DNA of 64,000 bases from Sva-07 sp963829585 (GCA_963829585.1 CAWHJD010000028.1:62001-126000); one strand, 5' to 3'. Counted from the first letter of the stretch, positions 53,339 to 62,916 are shown. The notes: generated from the sequence alone by a model not told the origin. Numbers and translations: made by a program.

Positions 53339-54484
53339 GTGATCACGGTCGACGCGTTCCAGTCCGACGCTGCCGCATGGCTGGCTTCGAACCGTTCTCA
53401 TGCACCTCGCGACTACGGGGCGATCTGTCCCCCCGATCTCGTCGGTGCCGGGCTCACGTGGCAGCGACGACTCACCGAAGCGGGGTGGGCGGGCATCCAC
53501 TGGCCGGTCGAGCACGGTGGGCGGGGGCTCACGCCCGAACACAACGGCGTCTGGTTGCTCGAGTGTGCACGTGCCGGTGTACCGGCGGTGTTCAACATGG
53601 TCGGCTTCGTCCTCGCCGGCGGCGCCATCATGCGCTACGGCACGGCCGATCAGCAGGCACAGCACCTTCGGGCGACGCTGTCCACCGAACACGTGTGGTG
53701 TCAGCTGTTCTCCGAACCGGGTGCGGGCAGCGACCTCGGCTCACTGTCGACGCGAGCCGAGCTCGACGGCGACAACTACGTCGTCAACGGTCAGAAGGTG
53801 TGGTGTTCGGGCGGCCGGTACTCGAACTGGGGGATCCTGATGGCGCGGACGCGCCCGCTCGATCCCACGGGCGAACACGGTGCGCCCAAGCACGAGGGGA
53901 TCTCGTTCTTCCTGTGCCCGATGGACCTCCCCGGCATCGAGATCCGACCGCTGAAGCAGATGACGGGCGAATCGGAGTTCGACGAGGTGTTCTTCACCGA
54001 CGTCGAACTGCCGGCGGAGAACCTCCTCGGCCCCCTGCACGGCGGATGGGGTGTCGGAATGGCGGTGCTCACCAGCGAGCGCGGACACATCGGAACATCG
54101 GTGATCGGTCTCGAACGCCGCCTCGACCAGATGGCTCGCCTCGCGGAGGGTCGCGAGTTGACGTCGATCGAACGTGATGCACTCGTTGCGCTCCTCAGCC
54201 GCGGGACCGCCGCGAAGGCCATGGCGCAGCGTCAGGGGCCGATCGCATCGACCGCAGCGTCGCTGATGAAGCTCGGCATCACCGAGATGATGTTCGACGT
54301 GGCGATGCTCCGCGGCGACATCGCCGGCCCGGAGGCAATGCTCGACGGGCCTGATGCGGCCGGCATGCTCGCCGCGCCGGGCGGCCGGATCGCCGGTGGC
54401 ACGAGCCAGGTCCAGCGCAACATCATCGGCGAACGGCTCCTCGGTCTGCCCCGCGAACCGAGACCCGTCCCTCCCGGCGTCTGA
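53339..54484 (+). CDS. Acyl-CoA dehydrogenase
   Basis: The 381-residue FAD enzyme shows WCQLFSEPGAGSDLGSL, NGQKVWCSGGRYSNW, EVFFTDVELPAENLLG and the C-terminal GGTSQVQRNIIGERLLGLPR. The fold and length match short- to medium-chain or branched dehydrogenases of the actinobacterial FadE group. The chain preference is unknown. It stands alone between the glycan operon and a hydrolase. Confidence 0.93.
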   Translation: MITVDAFQSDAAAWLASNRSHAPRDYGAICPPDLVGAGLTWQRRLTEAGWAGIHWPVEHGGRGLTPEHNGVWLLECARAGVPAVFNMVGFVLAGGAIMRYGTADQQAQHLRATLSTEHVWCQLFSEPGAGSDLGSLSTRAELDGDNYVVNGQKVWCSGGRYSNWGILMARTRPLDPTGEHGAPKHEGISFFLCPMDLPGIEIRPLKQMTGESEFDEVFFTDVELPAENLLGPLHGGWGVGMAVLTSERGHIGTSVIGLERRLDQMARLAEGRELTSIERDALVALLSRGTAAKAMAQRQGPIASTAASLMKLGITEMMFDVAMLRGDIAGPEAMLDGPDAAGMLAAPGGRIAGGTSQVQRNIIGERLLGLPREPRPVPPGV

Positions 54485-54545
54485 CGCCGGCGGTGACGAT
54501 TCGCTGCGTCGATGACGCCGCCGTCAAGATGATCCGGTGCGCGTC

Positions 54546-55379
54546 ATGTCGTCCGATCACGTCTCCGTCGCCGTCCACGAGTTCGGCGGCGCGGGACGGC
54601 CACTGCTGCTCTCGCACGCGACCGGCTTCCACGGATACTGCTATCTCCCCATCGCCGACGAACTGGCCGACGACTTCACGTCGTATGCGGTCGACTACCG
54701 GGGGCACGGCGACACCGCCCGCCCCGACGACTGGCAGGTCGAGTGGGAGCGCTACGGCGACGACGCCCTCGCTGCGGCCAGGGCCATCGCACCCGATGGC
54801 GGCCTCGTGGGCTTCGGGCACTCGATGGGCGGTGCCTGCCTGCTGATGGCGGCACACCGCGACCCCGGCCTGTTCGACGTGATCGTGGCCTTCGAGCCGA
54901 TCGTGTTCCCTCCTCGCGAGATCGATCCGTACGAGGGCCACGAGAACGACGGGCCGACGCTGTCGATCGGTGCACGCAAGCGGCGATCGACGTTCGAGTC
55001 GTTCGACCAGGCGATCGCCAACTACGCCTCGAAGCCCCCGATGATGGCGTTCGACCCCGACGTGCTGCGCCTCTACGTCGGCCACGGATTCCGCCCCTCA
55101 CCCGAAGGCGTCCGACTGAAGTGCGATCCCGAGCACGAGGCCCGCACCTTCGACACGGGTGGGGGCCACACCACGTGGAAGCTGCTCCCCGACATCCGGA
55201 CTCCGGTGGTGGTGCTCGCCGGCCGGGTCGACGAGTTCGGACCTGCCGCGATCGCGGAAGGCATCGCCGACGAACTCCCGAACGCGACCTACGTCCAGCA
55301 CGACGACTGGAACCACTTCACGCCGTTCATCGATCCGGCGGCCATGGCGAAGATCATCGCCGACGCTGCGCGAGCCTGA
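54546..55379 (+). CDS. Alpha/beta-fold hydrolase
   Basis: The 277-residue protein shows the oxyanion strand SHATGFHGYCY, nucleophile GHSMGG (Ser about 100), an acid candidate in LAGRVDEFGP and His in DDWNHFTPF. It could be an esterase or epoxide-hydrolase-like enzyme. The start may instead be GTG 54537. It follows the acyl-CoA dehydrogenase by 61 bases and may be co-transcribed. Confidence 0.88.
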   Translation: MSSDHVSVAVHEFGGAGRPLLLSHATGFHGYCYLPIADELADDFTSYAVDYRGHGDTARPDDWQVEWERYGDDALAAARAIAPDGGLVGFGHSMGGACLLMAAHRDPGLFDVIVAFEPIVFPPREIDPYEGHENDGPTLSIGARKRRSTFESFDQAIANYASKPPMMAFDPDVLRLYVGHGFRPSPEGVRLKCDPEHEARTFDTGGGHTTWKLLPDIRTPVVVLAGRVDEFGPAAIAEGIADELPNATYVQHDDWNHFTPFIDPAAMAKIIADAARA

Positions 55380-55427
55380 GCCGGACGCTGAGCCGGCAGG
55401 CAACCCAAGTGTGTGAGACCCCCGCTC

Positions 55428-55433
55428 TACGAT
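55428..55433 (+). promoter_or_regulatory. -10 box TACGAT of the RecB-like nuclease
   Basis: It overlaps ATG 55432 and lies 7 bases before ATG 55441, so the second ATG is the likely start. Confidence 0.5.
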
Positions 55434-55440
55434 GACGTCC

Positions 55441-56310
55441 ATGACCGACACCGTTCTCCCCGCACCGACGTTCCCGGTGCCGACGTCGCTGTCGCCGTCG
55501 CGCGTGTCGTCGTTCACATCGTGCCCGATGCAGTTCCGGTTCTCCAGCATCGAGAAGCTTCCCGAGGCGCCCGGCCCCGCAACCACCAGGGGCAGCATCG
55601 TGCACCGGGCGCTGGAGCTGCTCTTCGTCCGGCCCTCCGCCGAGCGCACCCCCGAGGCACTCGGTCACGACATGGTCTCGGCCCTCGACGAATACCGCAC
55701 ACACCCGGACTACGTCGGCCTGCGTCTCGATGCTGCGGCCGCCGAGCAGTTCGACCGTGACTGCCACGCGCTGATCGACAAGTACTTCGCGATGGAGGAT
55801 CCGACGACGGTGCGCGACATCGGGCTCGAGTTGTGGATGGAGGCCGAGGTCGGCGCGCTCACCTTGCGCGGCATCATCGACCGCCTCGAACTCGACGCCG
55901 AGGGCGAACTCGTCGTCACCGACTACAAGACCGGACGAGCGCCCTCGGGCAACTACGAGCAGAAGAGCCTCGCCGGGGTGCACTTCTACTCGTTCCTGTG
56001 CGAGGCGGTGTTCGGCAAGCGCCCCGCCAAGATCCGGCTGATGTACCTCGCCTCCGGGGAAACGATCGAGACCGTGCCGTCGGCGCAGTCGGTGAAGTTC
56101 ATCACCACCCGCACCACTGCGGTGTGGTCGGCCGTCGAACGGGCGTGCACCACGGGCGACTTCCGGCCGCGCCAGAGCAAGCTGTGCGACTACTGCTCGT
56201 TCCGGCAGTGGTGCCCGGCCTTCGGCGGCGACCCATCGCGCGCGGCATCCGAAGCCGTCGCCGCGCACGAGGCGTTGCTCGCGCAGCCCGCCGGAATCGG
56301 CACCGCATGA
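55441..56310 (+). CDS. RecB-family PD-(D/E)XK nuclease with iron-sulfur cysteines
   Basis: The 289-residue protein has SPSRVSSFTSCPMQF (first Cys), GSIVHRALELLF, an Asp in GIIDRLEL and VVTDYKTG. The C-terminal KLCDYCSFRQWCPAF adds CxxC-x5-C, completing the four-Cys iron-sulfur layout shared with AddB and Cas4. It is a stand-alone exonuclease probably in DNA repair, as in other actinobacteria. No cas genes or helicase are nearby. Its stop overlaps the PAP2 start. Confidence 0.9.
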   Translation: MTDTVLPAPTFPVPTSLSPSRVSSFTSCPMQFRFSSIEKLPEAPGPATTRGSIVHRALELLFVRPSAERTPEALGHDMVSALDEYRTHPDYVGLRLDAAAAEQFDRDCHALIDKYFAMEDPTTVRDIGLELWMEAEVGALTLRGIIDRLELDAEGELVVTDYKTGRAPSGNYEQKSLAGVHFYSFLCEAVFGKRPAKIRLMYLASGETIETVPSAQSVKFITTRTTAVWSAVERACTTGDFRPRQSKLCDYCSFRQWCPAFGGDPSRAASEAVAAHEALLAQPAGIGTA

Positions 56311-56903
56311 ACGATCCGGTCTCCGCCATCGACGCCGAACCGGTCAACGCCGTCCCCGGTCAGGGCCACCTGGGCCCACAGATCGACGCGTTCGACCGCC
56401 GTGTCGACGAGTTGCTCGAGCACCTCCGCGGCCATCCGCTCGCCGACTTCGTCTTCACCAACACCACGCACATCGCCGACTTCAGCATGATCTGGCACGG
56501 CATCGGGATCGTGCGAGGCATCGCCAAGGGGCGCCCCGATCAGGTGATCGTGCTCGCTGCGCTGCTGGGCGCCGAGAGCCTGCTCGTGAACCAGGGCATC
56601 AAGCGGTTCTTCCGGCGCCAGCGTCCGACGACGACCGGCGACCACCGACTCCAGGTGCGCCGACCCTCCACGTCGTCGTTCCCGTCGGGACATTCGAGTT
56701 CGGCCGTTTTCGCCGCGATGATCCTGGCGGGCTGGGACGGTCCGTGGCTGAGCATGCTGTGGTTCAAGATCGCGGCCGTCGTCGGGATCAGCCGTGCCTA
56801 CGTCCGCATCCACCACCCGTCCGACGTGGTGGGTGGCGCGGTGGTCGGGCTGCTGCTCGGGATCCTCGGCCGGCGCCTCGCGAAGCGCATCGCACCGGCC
56901 TGA
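56307..56903 (+). CDS. PAP2-family membrane phosphatase
   Basis: The 198-residue protein has the three PAP2 motifs: KRFFRRQRP, PSGHSSS, and SRAYVRIHHPSDVVGG. Several hydrophobic segments surround them. Family members dephosphorylate lipid phosphates such as undecaprenyl pyrophosphate or phosphatidate. It is coupled by ATGA to the nuclease gene, a pairing with no obvious functional logic. Confidence 0.92.
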   Translation: MNDPVSAIDAEPVNAVPGQGHLGPQIDAFDRRVDELLEHLRGHPLADFVFTNTTHIADFSMIWHGIGIVRGIAKGRPDQVIVLAALLGAESLLVNQGIKRFFRRQRPTTTGDHRLQVRRPSTSSFPSGHSSSAVFAAMILAGWDGPWLSMLWFKIAAVVGISRAYVRIHHPSDVVGGAVVGLLLGILGRRLAKRIAPA

Positions 56904-56978
56904 AGACCGTCGGTCACCGCGTGCGGTGCGGCGGCGATCGACGCGGGCGCGTCAACGCTCGGCGGTCACCGCTGATGC

Positions 56979-57188
56979 TCAGAGAGCGTCGGTGGTGACC
57001 GGCTCGACCGTTTCGATCAAGCGGGTCGGCTCGGCCGTGAGCAACGTGCGCACGTCGAGCAGCAGATCGGCAACCTCACCCGTCGACACGAGTTCACGTT
57101 GCATCATTCGGGCAAGGGCGCCGTCGATGACGCTCAGTGCCTCGGTGATCACGGCCTCGTTGCTGGAGTCGATGCGCTCATCAGTCAT
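56979..57188 (-). CDS. Hypothetical small helical protein
   Basis: The 69-residue protein is not recognised. It is acidic and mostly helical (NEAVITEALSVIDGALARMM and EVADLLLDVRTLL), as in small regulatory or structural proteins. ATG 57188 is supported by TACCGT 8 bases upstream; the longer reading to 57260 lacks such support. It is convergent with the PAP2 gene and divergent from an SDR. Confidence 0.65.
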   Translation of the reverse strand: MTDERIDSSNEAVITEALSVIDGALARMMQRELVSTGEVADLLLDVRTLLTAEPTRLIETVEPVTTDAL

Positions 57189-57192
57189 TGGT

Positions 57193-57211
57193 AGACACGG
57201 TATCTGTGTCT
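57193..57211. promoter_or_regulatory. Inverted repeat over the promoter of the small hypothetical gene
   Basis: AGACAC-GGTATCT-GTGTCT overlaps the -10 box at 57197-57202 (minus strand, TACCGT). The position fits a repressor site; no regulator is identified. Confidence 0.35.
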
Positions 57212-57307
57212 GGCCCCTCGCGCGCGCACCCACGAGCGCAATGACGAAGGTGTCACACAACGTTTACACGAGCGTGTCGAAGGATCGTCTCGCCCGATCG
57301 CGGCACC

Positions 57308-57313
57308 TACGAT
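57308..57313 (+). promoter_or_regulatory. -10 box TACGAT of the SDR at 57320
   Basis: It lies 6 bases before ATG 57320. Confidence 0.5.
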
Positions 57314-57319
57314 GGCCGT

Positions 57320-58102
57320 ATGGAGTTCGCCGGTCGAAACGTCGTGGTCACGGGGGCAGGGCGGGGTATCGGCGAGGCGCTCGCGCGTGAATTCCACAGC
57401 CGAGGCGCCAACGTCGTGATTGCCGACCTCGCCGGAGCCGACGACGTCGCAGCATCGCTCGAACGAGCCACGGCGATCACGGCCGACGTGAGCACCGAGA
57501 CGGGCAACCGTGCGCTCGTCGATGCATCACGACGGGCGCTCGGTTCGATCGACCTGTTCTTCTGCAATGCGGGCGTCGGTACGGGTCGTGGCGTGGTCGA
57601 GACGCCGGAGGCCGACTGGGATCTCGCGTTCGCCGTCAACGTGCACGCTCACCGGTGGGCCGCGAAGTACCTGCTCCCCGACTGGCTGGAACGTGGCGAG
57701 GGCTACTTCTGCTCGACGGCGTCGGCGGCGGGACTGCTGATGCAGATCGGATCCGGCCCCTACACCGTGACCAAGCGGGCTGCCGTGGCATTTGCCGAGT
57801 ACATGGCCGTCACCTACGGCGATGCCGGGATCAAGGTGACCTGTCTGTGTCCGCAGGGCGTCAACACCCAGATGCTCCACGCCGGCGACGACGCCCTCTC
57901 GGGCAGCAATGTCGTCAAGGCGGCCGGCGCGGTGCTCGAGCCGGTCGACGTGGCCCGCCAGGTCGCCGACACGATCGAGGCGGAGGGATTCTTCGTGCTC
58001 CCCCATCCAGAGGTTGCCGACTACATGGCACTCAAGGCGACCGATCCCGAACGATGGCTCGGCGGGATGCGCAAGCTCCAACGTCGTACCCTCGGCGCCT
58101 GA
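57320..58102 (+). CDS. SDR-family oxidoreductase
   Basis: The 260-residue protein shows TGAGRGIGEALA, CNAGVGTG, Ser in CSTASAAG, and YTVTK in place of YxxxK (Tyr and Lys kept). The C-terminal FFVLPHPEVADYMALKATDPERWLGGM, read in parts, is typical of a mycobacterial-type SDR group of unknown substrate. It stands 18 bases before a small hypothetical gene. Confidence 0.9.
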   Translation: MEFAGRNVVVTGAGRGIGEALAREFHSRGANVVIADLAGADDVAASLERATAITADVSTETGNRALVDASRRALGSIDLFFCNAGVGTGRGVVETPEADWDLAFAVNVHAHRWAAKYLLPDWLERGEGYFCSTASAAGLLMQIGSGPYTVTKRAAVAFAEYMAVTYGDAGIKVTCLCPQGVNTQMLHAGDDALSGSNVVKAAGAVLEPVDVARQVADTIEAEGFFVLPHPEVADYMALKATDPERWLGGMRKLQRRTLGA

Positions 58103-58120
58103 CCCGGATCGAACGGCGAC

Positions 58121-58396
58121 ATGCACCGCTCCCCCGCCTCGCTCGCCCGCCTCGGGTTGCGGATGGGTGAGCCGATCCGTTTCCAGCGCCACAACAAGGG
58201 GCGCTGGATCGTCGGACGGGTGGCCGGGATCGAACACGACGGCAGCATCACCCTGCGCGACCCCGATGGGTCAGCGCGGTCGCTGCGGGCCGAGCGCGTG
58301 GAGATCCGTCGCCCGGGCTCTCGTGGCCGACTGCGCTGGTGTGTCGTGAGCGACGTGGCGGTCACCTGGGAGCAGTTGGAGATGTTCACCGACTGA
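58121..58396 (+). CDS. Hypothetical small protein with a beta-barrel-like core
   Basis: The 91-residue protein is not recognised. Residues 15-60 alternate as short beta strands (GEPIRFQRHNKGRWIVGRVA, then GSITLRDPDGSARSLRAERV) like an SH3 or PilZ-type barrel. The C-terminus (VVSDVAVTWEQLEMF) is more hydrophobic. It follows the SDR by 18 bases on the same strand and may be co-transcribed. Confidence 0.65.
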   Translation: MHRSPASLARLGLRMGEPIRFQRHNKGRWIVGRVAGIEHDGSITLRDPDGSARSLRAERVEIRRPGSRGRLRWCVVSDVAVTWEQLEMFTD

Positions 58397-58446
58397 ATCC
58401 CGCCGCCCCGGATCGGCGGCCCGGCAACTCTGTCAGACCCCCTCGT

Positions 58447-58452
58447 CATGAT
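58447..58452 (+). promoter_or_regulatory. -10-like box CATGAT of the DUF222 gene
   Basis: It lies 6 bases before ATG 58459 and supports that start although its frame is broken downstream. Confidence 0.35.
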
Positions 58453-58458
58453 GGAGTC

Positions 58459-59881
58459 ATGACCGTCGTCGAGGATGCCTTCGCTGCCGAGGCGCCTGAT
58501 GCGCCGGCAGTCGCGGGTCGGCGACGGGTTCGGATGGTTCCCGGCCGATGACCATCGACGCTTCGATCCGGTCAGCGACATCGCCTTCGGTCGCACCGAA
58601 CCACCCGGCGCCGAGTGGGTCGAAGCGGTCGTCGAGCACTGCGCGCAGGGCTTGGCGATGCTCGAAGCGATCGACCCGTCGGGCTTCGACGCCGCAACCA
58701 CCGAGGCCTGGGCGAAAGGTGTCGAACGACTCCGCCGCCAGTCCGCTGCCGCAGGCATCGCCGTGGCCGACCATCTCGATGCTGCCCAGCCGTTCCGACA
58801 CCACGGGTTCTTCACCGCCAAGGCCTGGATGCGGCACCACCTGCAACTGTCCGGCGCCGAGGCCCACGGGCGCGTGCAGGAAGCGAAGCTGCGTCGGGCC
58901 GCCCGGGTGTGGAACAACGCGCTCGCCGGCGCGCAGGTCGGCGTCGCCCAGACCCGGCTGATGGCCCGCATCGCCGCCAACCCCCGCATCCCCTCCGACG
59001 TGCTCGTCGCCGGCGTCTGGGAGCTGATGGTCGACGCGATGGACGTCTCCTACGTCGAGTTCGAACGCCGAGCGCTCACCTTCGAAGCGCTCGCCGACCC
59101 GATCGGTGCCGCCGACAAGGCCGAACGCATCCACCAGCGACGAGCGGCGTCACTGCACCAGCACCCGAGCGGCGCCTGGACCTTCCACGCTGACCTCGAC
59201 GAAGTCGGCGGACCCGAGTTCCTCGAGATCTTCTCCTGGTACACGGACCGCGAGTTCGACCGCGACTGGTCGGAAGCCAGAGACCGCCTCGGTGACGGCA
59301 ACGTCGACGTCTCCAAACTGTGCCGGACCGAGGCCCAACGTCGCGCCGACGCACTCCTGGAGATGGCACGTGCCGCCGCCGCGTGCCCGCCCGACGCCAA
59401 ACGCCCGCTGCCGACCGTCAACTTCATCCTCGACGCGAACACCGCCCGCGCCGTCGCCGACAACGACCTGATCGACCCGCTCTCCTACCGAGACGTCACC
59501 TCCCGCACCGACCGCGGTCATCGCGTCGATCCCAACGCCATCATCGGCGTGTCGCTGTGGGCCATGATCCGTCGAGTCGTCACCGATGCCCAGGGAGTCG
59601 TCATCGATCTCGGACGAACCTCCCGGCTGTTCGTCGGGTACGCCCGCGAGGCGGTGATGCTGCTGGAGCCCACTTGTATCTGGCCCGGCTGCGACCAACC
59701 GCACGGCTGGTGTCATGCGGATCACCTCACCAGCTGGAGCACTCGAGGTCCCACCGATCAGGCCAACGGCGCCCCGCTGTGTCCCCGTCACAACTATCTC
59801 AAGGAACAGGGTTTCACCGTCACCCGAGACAGCGGCGGCCGCTGGCACATCGCCGCCCCCGACGGCACCGACATCTGCTGA
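58459..59881 (+). CDS. DUF222/13E12-family HNH endonuclease (apparent 2-base frameshift)
   Basis: The protein has an N-terminal DUF222 helical domain (about 25-330) and a C-terminal HNH site: CIWPGCDQPHGWCHADHLTSW and LCPRHNYLK with both Cys pairs. The upstream start ATG 58459 (MTVVEDAFAAEAPDAPAVA) is out of frame with FGWFPADDHRRFDP. Restoring CG at about 58512 (GTCGCGCGGGTC) joins them into a 474-residue protein. Without repair the frame would open at 58475. The family is multicopy in actinobacteria; its role is unknown. Confidence 0.87.
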
Positions 59882-59926
59882 CCGACGGCGCACCCGATCG
59901 GCCGCGCCCCGTCACGAGGCTCACCG

Positions 59927-60622
59927 TCACTGCGGAATCCGGGCGGTGAGGCGGAGGCCGAGCGACGTGCGTTCGACCTCCATGGCGAAGTCGAACGTGT
60001 CGACAGTGGCGGCAAGTTCGATGTCCGCCGGATCGCAGTGGTCGGGGCCGAGCGCCAGCGTCCTGGCGGCCTCGTTCGTGGCCAACAGTGCGCTCGACGT
60101 GGCTGCGGCGTCGAGCGGCCGGCCGATCCGGGCACGCTCGATGAGTTCGGCAGTCATCTCGTCGTCGGCGCCGCTGTCCGCGGGGCTGTCCTCGAAGCGA
60201 CCCGTGATCACGTAGGTCGGCTCGCCGAGGCCGGCCTCGTTGACCGCCCGTGCCGTGGCCGAGGCACAGGCCAGGCTCGCGGCCCACAGGCGGTCGGCGT
60301 GCGTCGCCGCGACCACACCGCGGGTGCCGGCCGAGGTGCGCTGGACCAGCGTGCGGCCGGCGAGGTCGACCCGGCTGATCATTGCAGGCGAGTTCGGGTA
60401 GTCGAAGCCGGCCGGGCGCAGGCCGCGGTTCTCACCGAGCGCGATCGATCCGGGGTGGGCGGCCTTGAATGCCAGGGCCTCGTCGACGTCACCGACCAGG
60501 TAGATCTCGGCTGCACCCGATCCGAACGCGTACGCAGCCGTCGTGAAGGCCCGGATCACGTCGATCACCACAACCGGTCCACCGACCCCGTCGAGCTGCC
60601 ATCGCGCGACGTGTCCGGCCAT
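59927..60622 (-). CDS. 2-phosphosulfolactate phosphatase family protein (ComB-like)
   Basis: The 231-residue protein shows VIDVIRAFTTAAYA, ALGENRGLRPAGFDYPNSP and RTSAGTRGVVAA, the ComB signatures. ComB dephosphorylates (R)-2-phospho-3-sulfolactate in coenzyme M synthesis, but family members occur widely outside methanogens, so the substrate is uncertain. It begins 9 bases after the stop of a TauD-type dioxygenase, so the two are an operon. Confidence 0.85.
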   Translation of the reverse strand: MAGHVARWQLDGVGGPVVVIDVIRAFTTAAYAFGSGAAEIYLVGDVDEALAFKAAHPGSIALGENRGLRPAGFDYPNSPAMISRVDLAGRTLVQRTSAGTRGVVAATHADRLWAASLACASATARAVNEAGLGEPTYVITGRFEDSPADSGADDEMTAELIERARIGRPLDAAATSSALLATNEAARTLALGPDHCDPADIELAATVDTFDFAMEVERTSLGLRLTARIPQ

Positions 60623-60631
60623 CGCTTCGGG

Positions 60632-61636
60632 TCAGAAGGAGGGGCGTACACCGACGATGCTGGCCCGCTCCATCACACGGACGTCGGGCCAGTAGTCGCT
60701 CGATGCATAGTGCTGCACGGCCAGGTTGTCCCACATCGCGATCGAGTTCGGCTTCCAGTGGAATCGGCAGTGGTACTCGAGCGTGTTGGCCTGGGCGAAC
60801 AGCTCGACGAGCAGGGCATCCGATTCGGCGGGGTCGAGACCGACGATGCGGGTGGTGAAGAACCGGTTGACGTACAGCAACCGACGGCGGGAGATCGGGT
60901 GGTTGATCACCACGGGATGCTCGACCACCGGATACTTCTCTCGCATCGCCTCGGCGTCGGCACCTGCGATCGTGTGGCCGAACGCCTGCATGTAGTCGTG
61001 CTCGGCGACGAGCCCTTCGATGCGGTCCTTCAGCTCGTCGGACAGCCCCTCGTAGGCAGCGTTCATGTCGCAGAACAGCGTGTCGCCGCCGGTCTCGGGC
61101 ACCTCGATCGCGCGGAGGACAGCCCCCTTCGACGGCACCTCCCGCCAGGTGACGTCGTGGTGCCAGCCGTTCTCGTAGCCACCGGTGTCGGCGTCCTTGG
61201 CGAAGCGGACCAGCTCGGGGCGCTCGTCGTTGTTGCGCAGGAACGGGTGCACCTCGAGTTCTCCGAACCGGCGTGCGAACTCGATGTGCTGGTCAGCAGT
61301 GAGCACCTGGTCGCGGAAGAACAGCACCTTGTAGTCGACCCAGGCGCGCCGCAGTTCGTCGAACACCTCGTCGGCGAGCGGCTTCGACAGATCGAGACCC
61401 TTCACGATGCCGCCGAGGGTGGCGCCGACCTGGCGGACCTCGAAGTGCTCCCACTCCAACGCCGTCAGGCGGATGCGTTCGGCCGCCAGGTGGGCGACGG
61501 GGCCGATCACGGCCCGGTCGGGTCCGAAGGTGAGCTTGCGGGCGTTGAACTCGCCGATGTCGCCGGACGGCTCGATCCCCTCGAGTTTGGCGATCGCCGA
61601 GTTCGTCGTTTCCAGGTCGTCGTCGGTGATGCTCAT
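60632..61636 (-). CDS. TauD/TfdA-family Fe(II)/2-oxoglutarate dioxygenase
   Basis: The 334-residue enzyme has the HxD iron motif in WHHDVTW, the distal His in AVQHYASSDYWP and the 2-oxoglutarate Arg in RVMERASIVG. The opening VGATLGGIVKGLDLSKPL matches TauD. Family members open taurine, alkyl sulfates, 2,4-D or other substrates. ATG 61636 has GGAGGG 7 bases upstream; longer readings lack such a site. Confidence 0.92.
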   Translation of the reverse strand: MSITDDDLETTNSAIAKLEGIEPSGDIGEFNARKLTFGPDRAVIGPVAHLAAERIRLTALEWEHFEVRQVGATLGGIVKGLDLSKPLADEVFDELRRAWVDYKVLFFRDQVLTADQHIEFARRFGELEVHPFLRNNDERPELVRFAKDADTGGYENGWHHDVTWREVPSKGAVLRAIEVPETGGDTLFCDMNAAYEGLSDELKDRIEGLVAEHDYMQAFGHTIAGADAEAMREKYPVVEHPVVINHPISRRRLLYVNRFFTTRIVGLDPAESDALLVELFAQANTLEYHCRFHWKPNSIAMWDNLAVQHYASSDYWPDVRVMERASIVGVRPSF

Positions 61637-61799
61637 CTCGTCCCTCCAGCGCGACGCCGATCGTCGCTCCCCCAACGTACTTGCCGAGTGCACGGCATAC
61701 CTCGGCCGGATGCAGTACGGGAACATCCCGGTGGTGCTGTGGTCCGACCTCCCGATGGTCGGGTGCACGTCCGACACGTCGGCGATCGGTCCGGCATCG

Positions 61800-61805
61800 T
61801 ACGTT
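61800..61805 (+). promoter_or_regulatory. -10 box TACGTT of the gene at 61813
   Basis: It lies 7 bases before ATG 61813. Confidence 0.5.
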
Positions 61806-61812
61806 CGTCGGC

Positions 61813-62857
61813 ATGGGTGTACGACTGGACGAGTCCGACGAATACATGCACGAGCTCGGCCCCGAGCCGAACTTCAACGAGAGCATGTACATCAACTGCT
61901 TCGACCCGGTCCAGGGGGTCGGCGGATGGTTCCGGATGGGCAACCGCGCCAACGAGGGCACCGCCGAGATGACGGTGTGCCTGTACCTGCCGCCCGAGGT
62001 CGACGGCGCCAACCGTCAGGTCGGGTTCATGTTCAAGCGGCCGGCCATCGACAACAACGACGCGTTCGACGCGGCGGGGCTCACCTGGACCATGGTGAAG
62101 CCGTTCGAGGAACTGCGGATCGACTACGTCGGCAAGGTCGTCGTGCTCGACGAACCCGAGCAGATGGCGAACCCGAAGCAGGCCTTCACCGACAACCCGT
62201 ACGCCGAGGCCGAGATCCACCTCACCTTCACCGGCCAGGGCCGCCCGAGCATGTTCGGCGGCGAGCCCGACGAGCCGCACGAGACACCCGGCGAGGAGTT
62301 CGCCAAGGGTCACTACGAGCAGCTCGTCGAAGCCACGGGCACGATCCGCGTCGGCGACCGCGAGTGGCAGGTCGACGGCTTCGGCCTGCGCGACCACTCG
62401 TGGGGTCCGCGCTACTGGCAGGCGCCCTGGTACTACCGCTGGCTGACGGCGAACGTCGACGAGGACTTCGGGTTCATGGCGAGCCGGGTCGCCAAGCGCG
62501 ATGCGCCCGGCACCCGTGGCGGGTTCGTCTGGGAGAACGGACAGCTCCACCTGTGCGACGACGTGGAGATCACCACCGAGACCCGTGGCGACGAGAACTA
62601 CCACGACCGCATCGAGGGAGTCATCCGTTCGAGTCGGTCCGACCGGGAGTGGCGGTTCACCGGCGAGGCGCTCAGCCTGATCCCGCTGCGCAACCGACGC
62701 CAGACTCCTGACGGCGACTGGCTGCAGACCCGCATCTCCGAGGCATACACGAAGTGGACGATCCACTCCGGCGAGTTCGAGGGCCGGGTCGGCTACGGCA
62801 TGTCGCGAGTACCTCGACCAGATCATCGACGACCAGCCGGTGGGCCTGGCCGAGTAG
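61813..62857 (+). CDS. DUF7064/7065-like protein (apparent 2-base frameshift near the end)
   Basis: The 348-residue product (after repair) is beta-rich and contains GFGLRDHSWGPRYW, followed by WYYRWLTANVD, which resembles uncharacterised DUF7064/7065 proteins with a lipocalin-like (CrtC/AttH) fold. This assignment is from memory of the motif. Near 62806 the frame slips; restoring CG in TCGCGCGAG gives the ending SREYLDQIIDDQPVGLAE and a stop at 62855-62857. The function is unknown; relatives occur near acyl-CoA and aromatic catabolism genes. Confidence 0.75.
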
Positions 62858-62916
62858 CCCGGACCCTCGGGGCGATCCCCACCCGGATCCGGAGAGCGCC
62901 CGCCCCGGCCCGGGGC

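Noticed and set aside
55441..56310. Cas4
   Set aside because: Cys layout matches Cas4 but no cas genes or array nearby; stand-alone RecB-type nuclease genes are common in actinobacteria.
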